The notes: generated by a model from the letters alone, not told the origin. A stretch of 64,000 nt of DNA from Chitinophaga tropicalis (GCF_009758205.1 NZ_WRXN01000004.1:372001-436000); one strand, 5' to 3'. Counted from the first letter of the stretch, positions 9,679-19,878 are shown. Translations and numbers: made by a program.

Positions 9679-12600
9679 TTATAAACCTATGTTAATACCA
9701 ATGCTGTAAGTACGTGCAGTAGGATAGCTGGACCAGTCTGCCAGGTAATCATACTGGAAGGCTTCCGGTGAATAGCCTCCGGTATACTTATCGCTCATCC
9801 ATAAATTATCAACGCTGAAATAGAGCCTTGCCTGGTTCACACCTTTGATGATACCGGGGCGGAAGGTATATCCGGCAGTCAGATTTTTGATCTTATAGAA
9901 GGCGCCGGAGTACAGCCATCTTGTATCGTAAACGCTGGCGGTGGTGGCATCTATGCGGGGAGTCTTACCATCGCCGGGTTGATCGAGAGAGCGGAAGCGG
10001 TTCACCCATACTTTTTTAGCGTTGTAGTTGCCCAGGCCTGTAGTGGGACGATCAATGTTCCGGCCAAACATGCTGAAGATCTGGTTACCCCATTGGCCCT
10101 GGAAAAGAAGGGAGAGATCAAAGCGTTTATAGCTGAAACGGTTGGTCATACCCCAGGTGTAATTCGGGTCAGGATGACCTACTTCTGTCATGTCTTTCGT
10201 ATCTATGGTACCATCCTTATTCACATCGCGATAAACGGGATCTCCTAAAATGGTGTTGGTCCTTTTGGGCAGTGATTTCAGCTTGTCTTCCGTATTGTAT
10301 ACACCGATGGCGTCGTATAATACATAAGTGTATAAGGGCCTTCCAACTGCTATTTTCACTGTACTTTCCCAACCGGTATAGATAGGAGTATTGTCGTTAT
10401 TCAGCTTTTCTACCCTGTTCCTGTTGTAGGAGAAGTTAAGGGATGTTTCCCATGAAAAGTCCTTCCTGGTAATATTCCTGGAGTTCAGGTTTACTTCATA
10501 CCCCCAGTTCCTTACAGAACCGATATTGGCATTCTCCCTTGCAAAACCGGTGGAGCGGGCTACGGGCACGCTGAGCAGCAGATCGCGGGTAAGTTTGTTA
10601 TAATAATCGAACGATACGGAAACCCTGTCGTGCAGCACAACGGCGTCAAAGCCAACATCGTTGGAGGTTGTCTTTTCCCAGCGCAGGTTATTGTTGGTGA
10701 TGCTGGTTACGGAGAAGCCGGTCACCTGAGCCTGTGTTTCCCCGAAAGCGTAGTTGGTGGTTGAGACCAATCCTACGGAAGGATAGTCGCCCCCTATCCT
10801 GTCGTTCCCTGCAATCCCCCAGCTATATCTTATCTTAAAATCGTTGAAGATATGTTTGATACCGCTCATGAAAGACTCGTCGCTGATACGCCATCCTACT
10901 GATACAGCGGGGAAGTAGCCCCATTTGGAGTTTTGTCCGAAGCGGGAGGAACCATCGCCTCTGAAGCTGACTGACAAAAGATAGCGGCTGTTATAGTTGT
11001 AGTTGATACGGCCAAAGAAAGAGGCCAGCGTACGTTTGGACTCTGTCACGTTTGTAGCGGTGGCCGTAGAGGAACCTATATCAAAGGTATAGAGGTTATC
11101 GTTGGCAAATTGCTTGTTGGTTTGTGTAGTGGCTGCGTTGTTATTGGATTCTGTGGATGCGCCGGCTACGAAGTTAAATTCATGCTTCTGAATGATGCGG
11201 TCGTAGTTGAACAACGACTGGAAGAGGTAATACTGGTTGCGTGCCGTTCTCCTGGTAGCGGTGCTTTGCGATCCTTCTGCCGCCGTTCTGCGGGCTGAAG
11301 TAACGGAGGTAGGCTGATAGTATTTATAATCGCTGCTGCTGCTGTTCCAGGCGCCGGTTACGGTAAAGCGTAACCCCTTTGCCAGTGTGGCGTTGAGATA
11401 AATGCTGGACAGTAACTTTACGAGTTCTGTCTGGTTAAGTGTTTCTTCCATTACGGATACGGGGCTGATCTGGTCTGCAACCCAGCGGTAAGCTGGTGTG
11501 CCTATGGAACCGGACCTCACTCCCACGCCTTTCTCCTGGATGGGCGCTGTACCTGCTACGGAAGGGCCGATACCGCTGCGGCCATCAATACCAGCTCCTT
11601 TGTTCCATGAAATAGAAGGTGAGAGCTGCAGGCCTACCTTTACCATATCACTCAGCTTTACTTCCATATTGGAGCGGAAGGTATAGCGCTTATAACCCGT
11701 GTTGACAGCAAGGCCGTCCTGGTCAAGGTATTCGCCTGACATGAGGTAGCTTACGCTTTCTGTTCCGCCGGAGGCTGCGAGATTGTATTTCTGCATGTAG
11801 GCAGGTTTGAAGAAGGCATCCTGCCAGTTCACATAGTCCAGGCTGTCTGTGCCCAGTTCCCAATAGGGATCGTACATATAAGTAGTATTGGCCAGGGCAT
11901 GGGTGTTGGCGGTAGTACCGCCTAATTCTGCCGCGCGGAAATTCATGTTATCTGAGGCCTGGTAATTTTTACCCTGTGAACGGCCTCTTGCCACCCAGGA
12001 GGAATCTATCAGGTCTTTCTTAAACCGGATCCATTCTCTGGCGCTCATCATATCAACAAATTGTTCTGCTTCCTGTCTGCCAAAGTTTGCAGAGAAGCTG
12101 ATACGTGGCTTGCCTGACTTACCTTTCTTCGTTGTGACCAGTACCACGCCGTTGGAGCCTCTGGCACCGTAGATAGCTGCGGCAGAAGCGTCTTTCAGGA
12201 CATCGACAGATTGTATGGTAGCAGGGTCGATATCTCCCAGGTCATCTACCGGCACTCCGTCAACTATATACAGAGGGTCGTTACTTCCCGAGACGGAGGC
12301 TGCGCCACGTACCCGGATCTGCAGGGCGGCACCGGGAGTGCCTGATACAGACTGCACCTGTACCCCCGGCATCTGTGCTGCCAGGGCCTGGTCTATCCTT
12401 GTGATAGGCCTGTCTTTTATCTGAGCTTCACCAATGGATGCAACAGCGCCCACTACATTCTTTTTAGCTACGCTGCCATAACCGATGACCACTACTTCGT
12501 TCAGTCCCTGGTTGTTTTTAGACAAACTGATCAGTAGTTCCGGGCCGGTTACATTTACTTCTTTTGTGTCATAGCCCAGGTAGGTAATGACGAGAGAGGC

Positions 12601-12801
12601 ATTTTCCGGAGCTGCCAAAGAGAACTTCCCGTTCTGGTCTGTAGTGGTACCGGTTTTACCATTCTTTACACGAACGCTTACACCGATAAGAGGCGTCTGG
12701 TCCTGAGCGTCCAGGATCTTTCCCACAGTAAGGCTCTTCTGGAAGGCAAAGGTGGGTTGCAGTAGCAGCATAAGCATGCTGACAAGTAATAGTTTCCTCA
12801 T
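9679..12801 (-). CDS. SusC/RagA-family TonB-dependent outer-membrane transporter
   Basis: This 1040-residue SusC homologue begins with a short signal peptide (MRKLLLVSMLMLLLQPTFAF). A carboxypeptidase-regulatory-like domain (about 25-95) and the NEVVVIGYGS plug signature near 103 follow. The middle carries typical SusC landmarks (IYGARGSNGVVLVTTKKGK), and the barrel ends in GINIGL. There is no STN domain. susD follows after 2 nt, so the two are certainly co-transcribed. A 35-codon membrane-peptide ORF lies 24 nt upstream. It is probably part of the HTCS-controlled PUL encoding the esterase, GH2-like and GH31 enzymes upstream, though element B could separate the two transcripts. Confidence 0.95.
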   Translation of the reverse strand: MRKLLLVSMLMLLLQPTFAFQKSLTVGKILDAQDQTPLIGVSVRVKNGKTGTTTDQNGKFSLAAPENASLVITYLGYDTKEVNVTGPELLISLSKNNQGLNEVVVIGYGSVAKKNVVGAVASIGEAQIKDRPITRIDQALAAQMPGVQVQSVSGTPGAALQIRVRGAASVSGSNDPLYIVDGVPVDDLGDIDPATIQSVDVLKDASAAAIYGARGSNGVVLVTTKKGKSGKPRISFSANFGRQEAEQFVDMMSAREWIRFKKDLIDSSWVARGRSQGKNYQASDNMNFRAAELGGTTANTHALANTTYMYDPYWELGTDSLDYVNWQDAFFKPAYMQKYNLAASGGTESVSYLMSGEYLDQDGLAVNTGYKRYTFRSNMEVKLSDMVKVGLQLSPSISWNKGAGIDGRSGIGPSVAGTAPIQEKGVGVRSGSIGTPAYRWVADQISPVSVMEETLNQTELVKLLSSIYLNATLAKGLRFTVTGAWNSSSSDYKYYQPTSVTSARRTAAEGSQSTATRRTARNQYYLFQSLFNYDRIIQKHEFNFVAGASTESNNNAATTQTNKQFANDNLYTFDIGSSTATATNVTESKRTLASFFGRINYNYNSRYLLSVSFRGDGSSRFGQNSKWGYFPAVSVGWRISDESFMSGIKHIFNDFKIRYSWGIAGNDRIGGDYPSVGLVSTTNYAFGETQAQVTGFSVTSITNNNLRWEKTTSNDVGFDAVVLHDRVSVSFDYYNKLTRDLLLSVPVARSTGFARENANIGSVRNWGYEVNLNSRNITRKDFSWETSLNFSYNRNRVEKLNNDNTPIYTGWESTVKIAVGRPLYTYVLYDAIGVYNTEDKLKSLPKRTNTILGDPVYRDVNKDGTIDTKDMTEVGHPDPNYTWGMTNRFSYKRFDLSLLFQGQWGNQIFSMFGRNIDRPTTGLGNYNAKKVWVNRFRSLDQPGDGKTPRIDATTASVYDTRWLYSGAFYKIKNLTAGYTFRPGIIKGVNQARLYFSVDNLWMSDKYTGGYSPEAFQYDYLADWSSYPTARTYSIGINIGL

Positions 12802-12825
12802 AACGTTGATTTTTAAAGGAGGGAC

Positions 12826-12933
12826 TTACTGGAATAGAAATAGCCAGGCAATTGCCGCGCAGGCAGTGATGAATAAAATAATAAGCAGTTTTTCGAGCCT
12901 CTTTAGCCGGGTTATGCGTTGCTGTTGTTCCAT
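12826..12933 (-). CDS. Possible 35-residue single-pass membrane peptide upstream of susC
   Basis: A 35-codon ATG-to-TAA frame encodes a basic N-terminus (MEQQQRITRLKRLEKL) followed by one hydrophobic helix (LIILFITACAAIAWLFLF). It starts 24 nt before susC on the same strand, if measured from its stop. TAATTTCG, one mismatch from the Bacteroidota -7 consensus TAnnTTTG, lies about 15-25 nt upstream of its ATG, so it would be the first cistron of the susC transcript. Positive-inside charge plus a clean transmembrane span argue against a random frame, but the length is too short for certainty. It could be a leader peptide or a small membrane protein. Confidence 0.4.
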   Translation of the reverse strand: MEQQQRITRLKRLEKLLIILFITACAAIAWLFLFQ

Positions 12934-13042
12934 GTTAAGGTCCCCCCTGGTTGATGCGAAATTATTTTTCAGGGGCTTGTGGGGGAATGGAAGAATATAC
13001 AATTGTATGGAAATATGTACGTGTTATTGATGTGAGGAATTG

Positions 13043-13112
13043 CTCAAAAGAAAAGGTTTCGCCGAAGGCGAAACCTTTTCTTTTGAGAGAGGAGGCTGGC
13101 CTGCGGCCAGCC
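13043..13112. repeat. Intergenic repeat element copy B
   Basis: A perfect 21-bp stem (13043-13063 with 13067-13087, loop GAA) is followed by a second perfect hairpin (GGCTGGCC-TGC-GGCCAGCC, 13094-13112). It lies just past the stop of the minus-strand esterase gene at 13126, where it can act as its terminator. Compared with copy A the flanking GC box is in the same orientation but the loop is inverted. This suggests the palindrome itself can flip or is maintained by compensatory change. Confidence 0.8.
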
Positions 13113-13125
13113 AGAGATAAACTGG

Positions 13126-14667
13126 TTAAAAGGTGCGGAACGGAGAAGCGGGAAGATCTGCTCCATTATACAAATTAGCCGGCGGGTTAGGCGCCCAGCC
13201 GTATGTGGCAGCGACGGGATGCTTTATATGTTGGTTCGATAAAACAATAGTATTCCCTTCAATATATGCATCGGCGGGAAGGAATTGTTTATCTTCTCCG
13301 GCAATGGCAAAACTTTCCAGTTTACTGCCAATAGTTTTCAGACCATCCGCATGATCAAAGAAGAGAACAAGTGTATTACCTGCTGTTTTCATGTGCGTGT
13401 AAACAGGCCCGCTGTATTCTATTTTCTCACCATAGACTTTTCCCCGTGCCAGTAAAGCTAACCTGAGTCCTATTGCCTGTTTATTCTTCGGGTGAATATC
13501 CCGGGGCTTTTCGGGATTGGCATTATCTATAGCTACTATCATACCACTGTTCTTTATGCTGAGGTTCTGCCGTTGCGCTTCCCTGACCAGTACAACTCCC
13601 TTTTCGCTTACGACTGCCGTATCCGGTTTACCATGATTTGCAAGTTGCACATAAAAGAAGGGAAAGTCTCCCTGATGCCATATCTCCCGCCAGTCGGCCA
13701 CCAGTGTTTCCATCAGGTGGCGGTAAATACCGGGTTTGCTGGTATTGGACTCTCCCTGGTACCAGATGGCCCCGCGAATGGTATATGGCGCCAGTGGAGC
13801 TACCATACCATTATATAATACAGAAGGGCTGTGCTGGTCTTTTTCGGGGTCAGGATTCCGGGGTTCCCGGGGTGGATCTTTTTTTTCCGCTTTCGCTGTA
13901 ATGGCTGCCTGCGACCATTTCTCAAATTCAGCTGCATATTTCTGCCGGGTAAAGCTGCTGGTATCGTAGACAGACTTACGTTTAGCATAGTCATCTAACA
14001 GCACTTTGAAATCCGGTTGTTTTTCCAGCGCCGTTCTACGTATCCAGGCTTCTGCGGTACTCCCGCCGTAAGCTGTTGTAACAAGACCGATGGGAACTTT
14101 AAGATGCTGTTGCAGGTTCCTGGCAAAGAAATAGGCGGCTGCAGAAAAATGGCCCACGGTAGTGGGAGAACAGATCTCCCACATACCCTTAACATCCTGC
14201 TGAACGGTATCTGTTAAGGTAAGTGCTGCATCAAAGACCCTTATTTCCGGGTAGTTTGCAGTAGCTACTTCCTGTTCTTCGTTGTACACACCACACCAGT
14301 AACGGTCTTCTCTTGCTACTGTCATATCCATATTAGACTGACCTGAACAAAGCCATACTTCGCCCAGCCATACATCATTTATCTGCAGGGTATTATTCCC
14401 TTTTATTGTGATGGTATACGGGCCTCCTGCTTTTACTGTTGACAGCTGTAACTGCCAGCGGCCATTTTTTCCTGTAACGGCACTGACAGTATGCTTGTCC
14501 CAGCCGGCAATGACAGTCACCTTTTCACCGGGTTCTGCCCAGCCCCAGAGCTGTACTTTTGTCTGCTGCTGTAAGACCATATGATCGCCAATTACCGAAG
14601 GAAGCCGTATGGCAGCCTGCAACGTTGTGATGATACATAATAAAAGTAACATGGATACCAGTTTCAT
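13126..14667 (-). CDS. SGNH-type sialate/acetyl-xylan O-acetylesterase family protein
   Basis: This 513-residue secreted esterase of the sialate O-acetylesterase (SASA/DUF303) type removes O-acetyl groups from sugars. The signal peptide covers about residues 1-18, followed by a beta-rich N-terminal domain (RLPSVIGDHMVLQQQ, a family hallmark). The nucleophile block is CSGQSNMDM (Ser111), with the second conserved block AIWYQGESN and a C-terminal DIHPKNK block supplying the likely His. It starts 8 nt after the GH2-like gene and is in the same operon. In PULs such enzymes usually de-acetylate hemicellulose or decorated glycans before the glycosidases act; substrate is inferred from context, and sialic acid is not implied. 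Confidence 0.9.
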   Translation of the reverse strand: MKLVSMLLLLCIITTLQAAIRLPSVIGDHMVLQQQTKVQLWGWAEPGEKVTVIAGWDKHTVSAVTGKNGRWQLQLSTVKAGGPYTITIKGNNTLQINDVWLGEVWLCSGQSNMDMTVAREDRYWCGVYNEEQEVATANYPEIRVFDAALTLTDTVQQDVKGMWEICSPTTVGHFSAAAYFFARNLQQHLKVPIGLVTTAYGGSTAEAWIRRTALEKQPDFKVLLDDYAKRKSVYDTSSFTRQKYAAEFEKWSQAAITAKAEKKDPPREPRNPDPEKDQHSPSVLYNGMVAPLAPYTIRGAIWYQGESNTSKPGIYRHLMETLVADWREIWHQGDFPFFYVQLANHGKPDTAVVSEKGVVLVREAQRQNLSIKNSGMIVAIDNANPEKPRDIHPKNKQAIGLRLALLARGKVYGEKIEYSGPVYTHMKTAGNTLVLFFDHADGLKTIGSKLESFAIAGEDKQFLPADAYIEGNTIVLSNQHIKHPVAATYGWAPNPPANLYNGADLPASPFRTF

Positions 14668-14675
14668 ATGTGGAT

Positions 14676-17567
14676 CTATTTATCTGTTTTCTTAGGTTTC
14701 AGTTCATCAGGGCTGTCTTTTGTATACATGTTGACGCCTTTTATTGTCTGTGGAGCGAACAGTTCCTGTATGGCGGCAAGCGGAATGTTTGCCGCAGGTT
14801 TGAATGCAGCGGAGGACATGTACTGCAGCAGGCTGTAACGCAGCTGTCCTGCTGCATGGCGGGTTTCCAGCTTCCTGTTGAGATCAAGGCTTGTCACTAT
14901 CAATCTGCCTTTACCTACATTAGCTTCCAGAATCATTCCCAGCCGCCGGTTCAGGAACCAGGTATCTATGCCCTGTAATATGGGTTTATATGTGGCGGGG
15001 AAGGAAGACAGTTCCATGAGCTGTGCATCGTTGACCAGTTCCCACCATTGATAGTTGCTATGATATTCTGTCGGGAAATTTTTAAAGGCCGGATGCGCAG
15101 GGTCACAGAGGATACCCAGTGTGTGTGGCGGTCGCATCTTGAACCAGGAAGTGTTCCAGAATACAGGTGTGAATGATTGTATCACTTCCCTGCCTTTCTG
15201 CACTTTTCCTGCTGCCAGCAGGAGTACTTTACCTCCTTTGTCAAGGCGTTGCTGTGCTGCAGCATCCAGGGTATCGGTGATGTAGACATCGCCTGCGGCC
15301 ATGTTCAGCGTATCGGGGTATACCCAGAGCGGCCAGTTGTTGATGATAGCTGTTTTATCAAGGCTTACTTCCAGTTGCAATGCTGTTGCTGCAGAGATTC
15401 TATTCAGCGGTACGCTGATCTCTCCGAGAGAAATATTATCTCCGAGGGGAATGTTTGTAACCGGTAATATTCCCTTTGCTATTATCTCTCCTTTTTTATT
15501 CTTTACGCGCCAGGAAGGGCTGACCTGTTGTAATGGTGCATTTCCAAAATGTGCAGCCACCACTTTTGCAGAAAGTGTATCGCTGCTGGTATATACAAAC
15601 CTGTCCATCTTTGCGAGCAATACCGTAGGTGCACAGAAGCGGCGGAACTCCTCTGCTGTTACATATCCTTTTTCATCCCAGAAAGCGTTCAGTATGCCTA
15701 CCAGTGCGGTGCCCTGTCCTGAGTAATCATTCAGGGACAACAGCTGAAAGCCTGCCAGGCCGGGTGTGCGCAAGGTGGCTTCTATTTCAGCTTTGTAGCA
15801 GAGCACCTGGAGTTTTCCGGAGGCATTCAGAAAATCTTCTGCCTGTGCGCCCATATGCTGATCAGAGAGATGTTCGCGGAAAAGTTCGAAGTTATGAGCA
15901 CGGAATACGCCGGTATATTTCTTTATTTCCCTGAAATCGGGGAAGACGCACCATTGTCCCATTTCATGGGTTACATAGGGTACCTTCTGTTCTTTGATCT
16001 TATCATAATAATCGAATGAGCTACCTGGCGGACGGGACCATCGCAGTCCGCGTGGGCCTGATTTGACAATGAATTCGCTTTCAGGTACCCAGGGCCAGCT
16101 CATACCTACAGAGGCCCCGGTATATAAGCGGCGGCTATCTTTCTGTTTCCAGTAGTTAACGAACTTTCCCAGCCAGGCAGCCTGTTTGCCACCGCGGGGC
16201 TCATTACCATAGGCCAGCATACAGAAAGAGGCGTGATTGCCGTATGCTTTTGTGATGCGGTTGGTTTCGTCATAGATGTACTGATCTACCGGCAAGCCAT
16301 CTCCCAGTGAAGTGCCGTGGTTAGCCCAGCTGGGGCCTTCCGGCTGCAGGTAAAAGCCCGTTTTATCTGCAGCACTGAAAGCTGCCTCCGGCGGGCACCA
16401 GGAGTGGAAACGCATATGATTCAGGCCGTATGACTTTGCTATTTTAAAAATGCGTATCCATGCGGATTCATCCATAGGAGGATAACCGGTTAAAGGAAAC
16501 ACGCAGTTCTCTACTGTACCTCTGAGAAAGACAGGACGGCCGTTCACCGTAAAACGGGTACCATCTGCTTTGAAATCGCGCATGCCAAATTGCACCTGTT
16601 TGCTTTGCTGTTCTCCGTTATCCCGTATAAGGGTTACAGTCAGATTGTACAAAGCCGGGTTGAACTCGTCCCACAGCTGTATGTCTTTTCCCATGGGATA
16701 GCTGATCTCTACAGTTGTAGTATCCTGTTGCAGTGAGAAGGGTATTTCAAGCTGGGGCACCTGCCTGCCGGCGCCGCTGTTAAAGCTGTATGCTTTAAGC
16801 CGTACTTTGCCGCCAACAGATGAGGCATTACCCTTTCCTATCTTTAGGCGGACCTTTGCCAGTCCGTTAGCCACATCGGGGAATACCTGCACATCTTCCA
16901 TCCATACGGTAGCTCCGGCAACGAGTTGTAATTGTCCGACCATACCATTCCAGTTACCTTGTGTATGGTCGGTGATGCTGTGAGAATCCGGTCCTACATT
17001 AATATCTTTCGTGCGGTTATCTATCCTGACGGAGATAGTATGTTTTCCAGGGGTAAGCAAAGCAGAGAGATCATATTCATGTGCCGTGCACAGGCTGTTC
17101 TGCATGCCTGCGGGATGGCTATCCACCCAAACAGTAGTTTCCCAGTGGGGCCTTTCCAGCTGCAGGATAATACGGCGGCGCTGCCACTGATCGGGGATGT
17201 TTACAGTGCGCTGGTACCATGCAGGGCCAACGTAATATTTCACCGGTGTAAGCCAGAAGGGGAACCAGCATTTTTCCGGCTGACGGAACTTTTCCATTGC
17301 GGGATTAAAGTACCAGGAACTATCGTAGATGCTGCCCGTCCATTTAGTATGTATGGTGACGTTATCTCCCATGTTATTGGATGTCATAGATCCCGGTAAA
17401 CGGATGGTACCGGGCAGCTGTTGTGCAAACCATTTTTCGGTAATACCCTTATCTGCCGGATCTTCCCGGAACTGCCATGTGCCCTGCAAGGAAATGGTAT
17501 CCCGCTGTGTTTGTGCGGATACCTGTAAGCAAGTGAACAGGGAAGATATCAACAATACTTTTTTCAT
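14676..17567 (-). CDS. GH2-family glycoside hydrolase (beta-galactosidase-like)
   Basis: This 963-residue secreted enzyme is of the GH2 type (retaining beta-galactosidases, mannosidases, glucuronidases). The signal peptide ends near residue 18 (QVSAQ). A sugar-binding jelly-roll domain follows (LQGTWQFREDPAD, then WYQRTVNIPDQW and LERPHWETTVWVD). Next come an Ig-like domain and the TIM barrel. AYGNEPRGG provides the likely acid/base Glu456 and VTHEMGQW the likely nucleophile Glu535; the spacing is plausible for GH2. The C-terminal third (about 650-960) is long and includes a region resembling an ancillary beta domain. It is flanked 1 nt downstream of GH31 and 8 nt upstream of the esterase, so co-expression is certain. 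Exact sugar specificity cannot be read. Confidence 0.88.
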   Translation of the reverse strand: MKKVLLISSLFTCLQVSAQTQRDTISLQGTWQFREDPADKGITEKWFAQQLPGTIRLPGSMTSNNMGDNVTIHTKWTGSIYDSSWYFNPAMEKFRQPEKCWFPFWLTPVKYYVGPAWYQRTVNIPDQWQRRRIILQLERPHWETTVWVDSHPAGMQNSLCTAHEYDLSALLTPGKHTISVRIDNRTKDINVGPDSHSITDHTQGNWNGMVGQLQLVAGATVWMEDVQVFPDVANGLAKVRLKIGKGNASSVGGKVRLKAYSFNSGAGRQVPQLEIPFSLQQDTTTVEISYPMGKDIQLWDEFNPALYNLTVTLIRDNGEQQSKQVQFGMRDFKADGTRFTVNGRPVFLRGTVENCVFPLTGYPPMDESAWIRIFKIAKSYGLNHMRFHSWCPPEAAFSAADKTGFYLQPEGPSWANHGTSLGDGLPVDQYIYDETNRITKAYGNHASFCMLAYGNEPRGGKQAAWLGKFVNYWKQKDSRRLYTGASVGMSWPWVPESEFIVKSGPRGLRWSRPPGSSFDYYDKIKEQKVPYVTHEMGQWCVFPDFREIKKYTGVFRAHNFELFREHLSDQHMGAQAEDFLNASGKLQVLCYKAEIEATLRTPGLAGFQLLSLNDYSGQGTALVGILNAFWDEKGYVTAEEFRRFCAPTVLLAKMDRFVYTSSDTLSAKVVAAHFGNAPLQQVSPSWRVKNKKGEIIAKGILPVTNIPLGDNISLGEISVPLNRISAATALQLEVSLDKTAIINNWPLWVYPDTLNMAAGDVYITDTLDAAAQQRLDKGGKVLLLAAGKVQKGREVIQSFTPVFWNTSWFKMRPPHTLGILCDPAHPAFKNFPTEYHSNYQWWELVNDAQLMELSSFPATYKPILQGIDTWFLNRRLGMILEANVGKGRLIVTSLDLNRKLETRHAAGQLRYSLLQYMSSAAFKPAANIPLAAIQELFAPQTIKGVNMYTKDSPDELKPKKTDK

Positions 17568-17568
17568 A

Positions 17569-19878
17569 TCAGTTTATTTCTATGGTAGCGGCCCTGGTGG
17601 CGCTGATACCAGTAACGTAAATACATTTTTCCTGTGTGTCATAACGCCATGAGCCATCAGTTTTTACTGCGGATGGTGCTTCAGGAGAATGGACTTTCAG
17701 TGTGAAAGTTTTCCAGCGGGGCTGGAAGCTGCCTTCCGGTTTGTTTATCTGTATACTACCTCCTTTAATGGAAATATGAGTAACAGCATAGCTGCCCTGC
17801 TGGTATTCCAGGCTTTTGCCATCGTCAGTATACAATGCAAAACTGTTGTCGGCTCCCGGGTATACTGCCAATATAATATTGTCCGGCTGATCCTGTCCTG
17901 TATATTGTATAACCGGCTGAAAGGGGATGATACTTCCTGTCTTAATGAAGATAGGTAGTTTGTCCAGCGGCGTTAGTACGTTCAGATGCTGATGACCTTC
18001 GTAGGTCTTACCTGTCCAGTAGTCTGTCCAGTTTCCATCCGGCAGGTATACCACACGGGTAGAAGCGCCTTTCTGTGTAACGGGGCATACCATAATGCTG
18101 TTGCCCAGCATGTACTGGTCGGTGATATTGTATACGTTCTCATCGTCCTGGTATTCCAGTACCAGGGCTCTCATCAGCGGTGTGCCTTTCTGATATTGTT
18201 CCCAGGCGGTGCTGTAGAGATATGGTAACAGGCTATAACGCAGTTCATCATATTGTTTGAAGATGGCCAACGCTTCTTTGCCGTAGCGCCATGGTTCTTT
18301 GTAGCCGGGGTGGTCCATGCCGAAAAGCATTGCTACGGGACTGAGCATACCGAACTGGCACCAGCGGATGTAGAGTTCAGGATCGGCAGGGTGTTCGAAG
18401 CCGCCCATGCAGTGCGCCCAGTATCCAACGCCTGAGAGTCCAATGTTCAGTCCGGCTTTGATAACCGGCTCAAAGTATTGCCATTCACTGGGCCAGTCGC
18501 CCGCAAAAATGAACGGATAGCGTTGTATACCTGCATATCCTTCACGGGTATGATTCATACCGCGTGTATGATTGTGGGCTGCAAATTTTTCATAGGCAGC
18601 TTTTGCGTATGCTACAGGGAATATGTTGTGCAGGCGGCGGGCTTCGGGGCCGGTGGGGCCGGTCTTGCTGCTTTCGTTTGCAAGTCCGCCAAAGGCGCTG
18701 CCTTCATCTGTTTTAAAGAATTTCGCTCCCAGGCCAGCTACTCTCATGGCTGCGTGGTCCCACCACCAGTTAACGGCGGAACTGTCAAAGAAATTGATAA
18801 ACTCGCCAGGGTTATTGTCTTCCGGGTAGGTATATCCCAGGGTATTGGCGGTATCCAGCAGCCGGAGGTAATTACCGTTGTCCAGTCTTGGACGGATATG
18901 TAAGCCTACCATGCTGTAATGCATTGCGTAAAGGCTGTCAAACATCCTGCGGGGCTGGTGGAAGGTTTCCCTCCATTCGTAAGAGGTAGCTCCTTTACCT
19001 CCTTTTTTACCAAAGAGGCGCCAGGTGGAGTCAAGAAAAAGGATATCTATGGGGATGCCCTGTTCCCGGAAGCGGCGGGCCAGTTCCAGGACGTAAGTGG
19101 TGGAGGTCAGTTCTTCATGTCCCCAGGTGCCGCCGCTGTAGGTGCCTACATGCAGGCCGAAGGCAGAGAAAGGCATCAATGGGGAGCGGCCGGTGAGGGA
19201 GGTATATTGTTCCAGGATGCCGGTAAAGCGGGGGCCATAGATAAAATAGTATTCCTGCGGGCCTTCAGTGGCCCGGAAAGAGTAGCTGTGTTTGTTGGTA
19301 TGGCCCATGTCCCAATCTGAGGCATAGGAGGTATGCAGGAAGATGCCATATCCTTTAGTGCTCATAAAAAAGGGAACGGGGCTGTAGTTGGCAGCCAGGA
19401 CGTTATAGGCCCCTGTGATATGCGGCATGCCTTTTCCGCGTCCTACTTCCAGGCGGAGTTTTTTTCCCCGCTGGTCCAGGAAGTCCATACGTTCCCCGAA
19501 GCCAAAGAAATGTTCGTCCGGCTGGAGGAGGTGGCTGTCTTCCCTGCCTGCGGCAGAGAGTAGTTGTCCGTCGGTAGTATAAACATCTATACCGAAAGGC
19601 TGTTTCCTCATCTTCAGTTGCAGGAGTGTTGTTTTGACCAGGAGCTGGTCTTTTTCTTCTGTCACCTGGAGGGATACCGGTTCCCAATTGTAGCGTACCA
19701 CCATCCATGGTTCTTCCAGGGGAGTTGAATAACTGACTCTGAACATACCCGGTGTGCAAAACTCCAGCCGGGTATTACCGATCTGCAGTACATTTCCGTT
19801 CCGTATAAATTCCTGTCCTTTTGCTACAGCCGGCAGTATGCCGGAAAGAACTATAAGCATGAGAAGCCTTCTTAACAT
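17569..19878 (-). CDS. GH31-family glycoside hydrolase
   Basis: This 769-residue secreted GH31 enzyme is first in the minus-strand PUL operon. The signal peptide ends near residue 21 (AVAKGQ). The N-domain motif HFFGFGERMDFLDQRG precedes the catalytic barrel. FFKTDEGSAFGG supplies the likely nucleophile Asp391 (compare KTDFGE in YicI-type enzymes), and FAGDWPSEW the acid/base Asp461. There is no PA14 insert, unlike the GH31 at the left edge, so the two probably differ in substrate (alpha-glucoside, alpha-galactoside or alpha-xyloside). The GH2-like gene begins 1 nt after its stop. The promoter region towards the divergent HTCS gene holds a perfect 10-bp direct repeat (19940-19961). Confidence 0.93.
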   Translation of the reverse strand: MLRRLLMLIVLSGILPAVAKGQEFIRNGNVLQIGNTRLEFCTPGMFRVSYSTPLEEPWMVVRYNWEPVSLQVTEEKDQLLVKTTLLQLKMRKQPFGIDVYTTDGQLLSAAGREDSHLLQPDEHFFGFGERMDFLDQRGKKLRLEVGRGKGMPHITGAYNVLAANYSPVPFFMSTKGYGIFLHTSYASDWDMGHTNKHSYSFRATEGPQEYYFIYGPRFTGILEQYTSLTGRSPLMPFSAFGLHVGTYSGGTWGHEELTSTTYVLELARRFREQGIPIDILFLDSTWRLFGKKGGKGATSYEWRETFHQPRRMFDSLYAMHYSMVGLHIRPRLDNGNYLRLLDTANTLGYTYPEDNNPGEFINFFDSSAVNWWWDHAAMRVAGLGAKFFKTDEGSAFGGLANESSKTGPTGPEARRLHNIFPVAYAKAAYEKFAAHNHTRGMNHTREGYAGIQRYPFIFAGDWPSEWQYFEPVIKAGLNIGLSGVGYWAHCMGGFEHPADPELYIRWCQFGMLSPVAMLFGMDHPGYKEPWRYGKEALAIFKQYDELRYSLLPYLYSTAWEQYQKGTPLMRALVLEYQDDENVYNITDQYMLGNSIMVCPVTQKGASTRVVYLPDGNWTDYWTGKTYEGHQHLNVLTPLDKLPIFIKTGSIIPFQPVIQYTGQDQPDNIILAVYPGADNSFALYTDDGKSLEYQQGSYAVTHISIKGGSIQINKPEGSFQPRWKTFTLKVHSPEAPSAVKTDGSWRYDTQEKCIYVTGISATRAATIEIN

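Noticed and set aside
12997-13008. ATACAATTGTAT palindrome as an operator for susC
   Set aside because: It is a 12-bp A/T-rich palindrome in A/T-rich intergenic DNA, single copy here, and expected by chance often enough.
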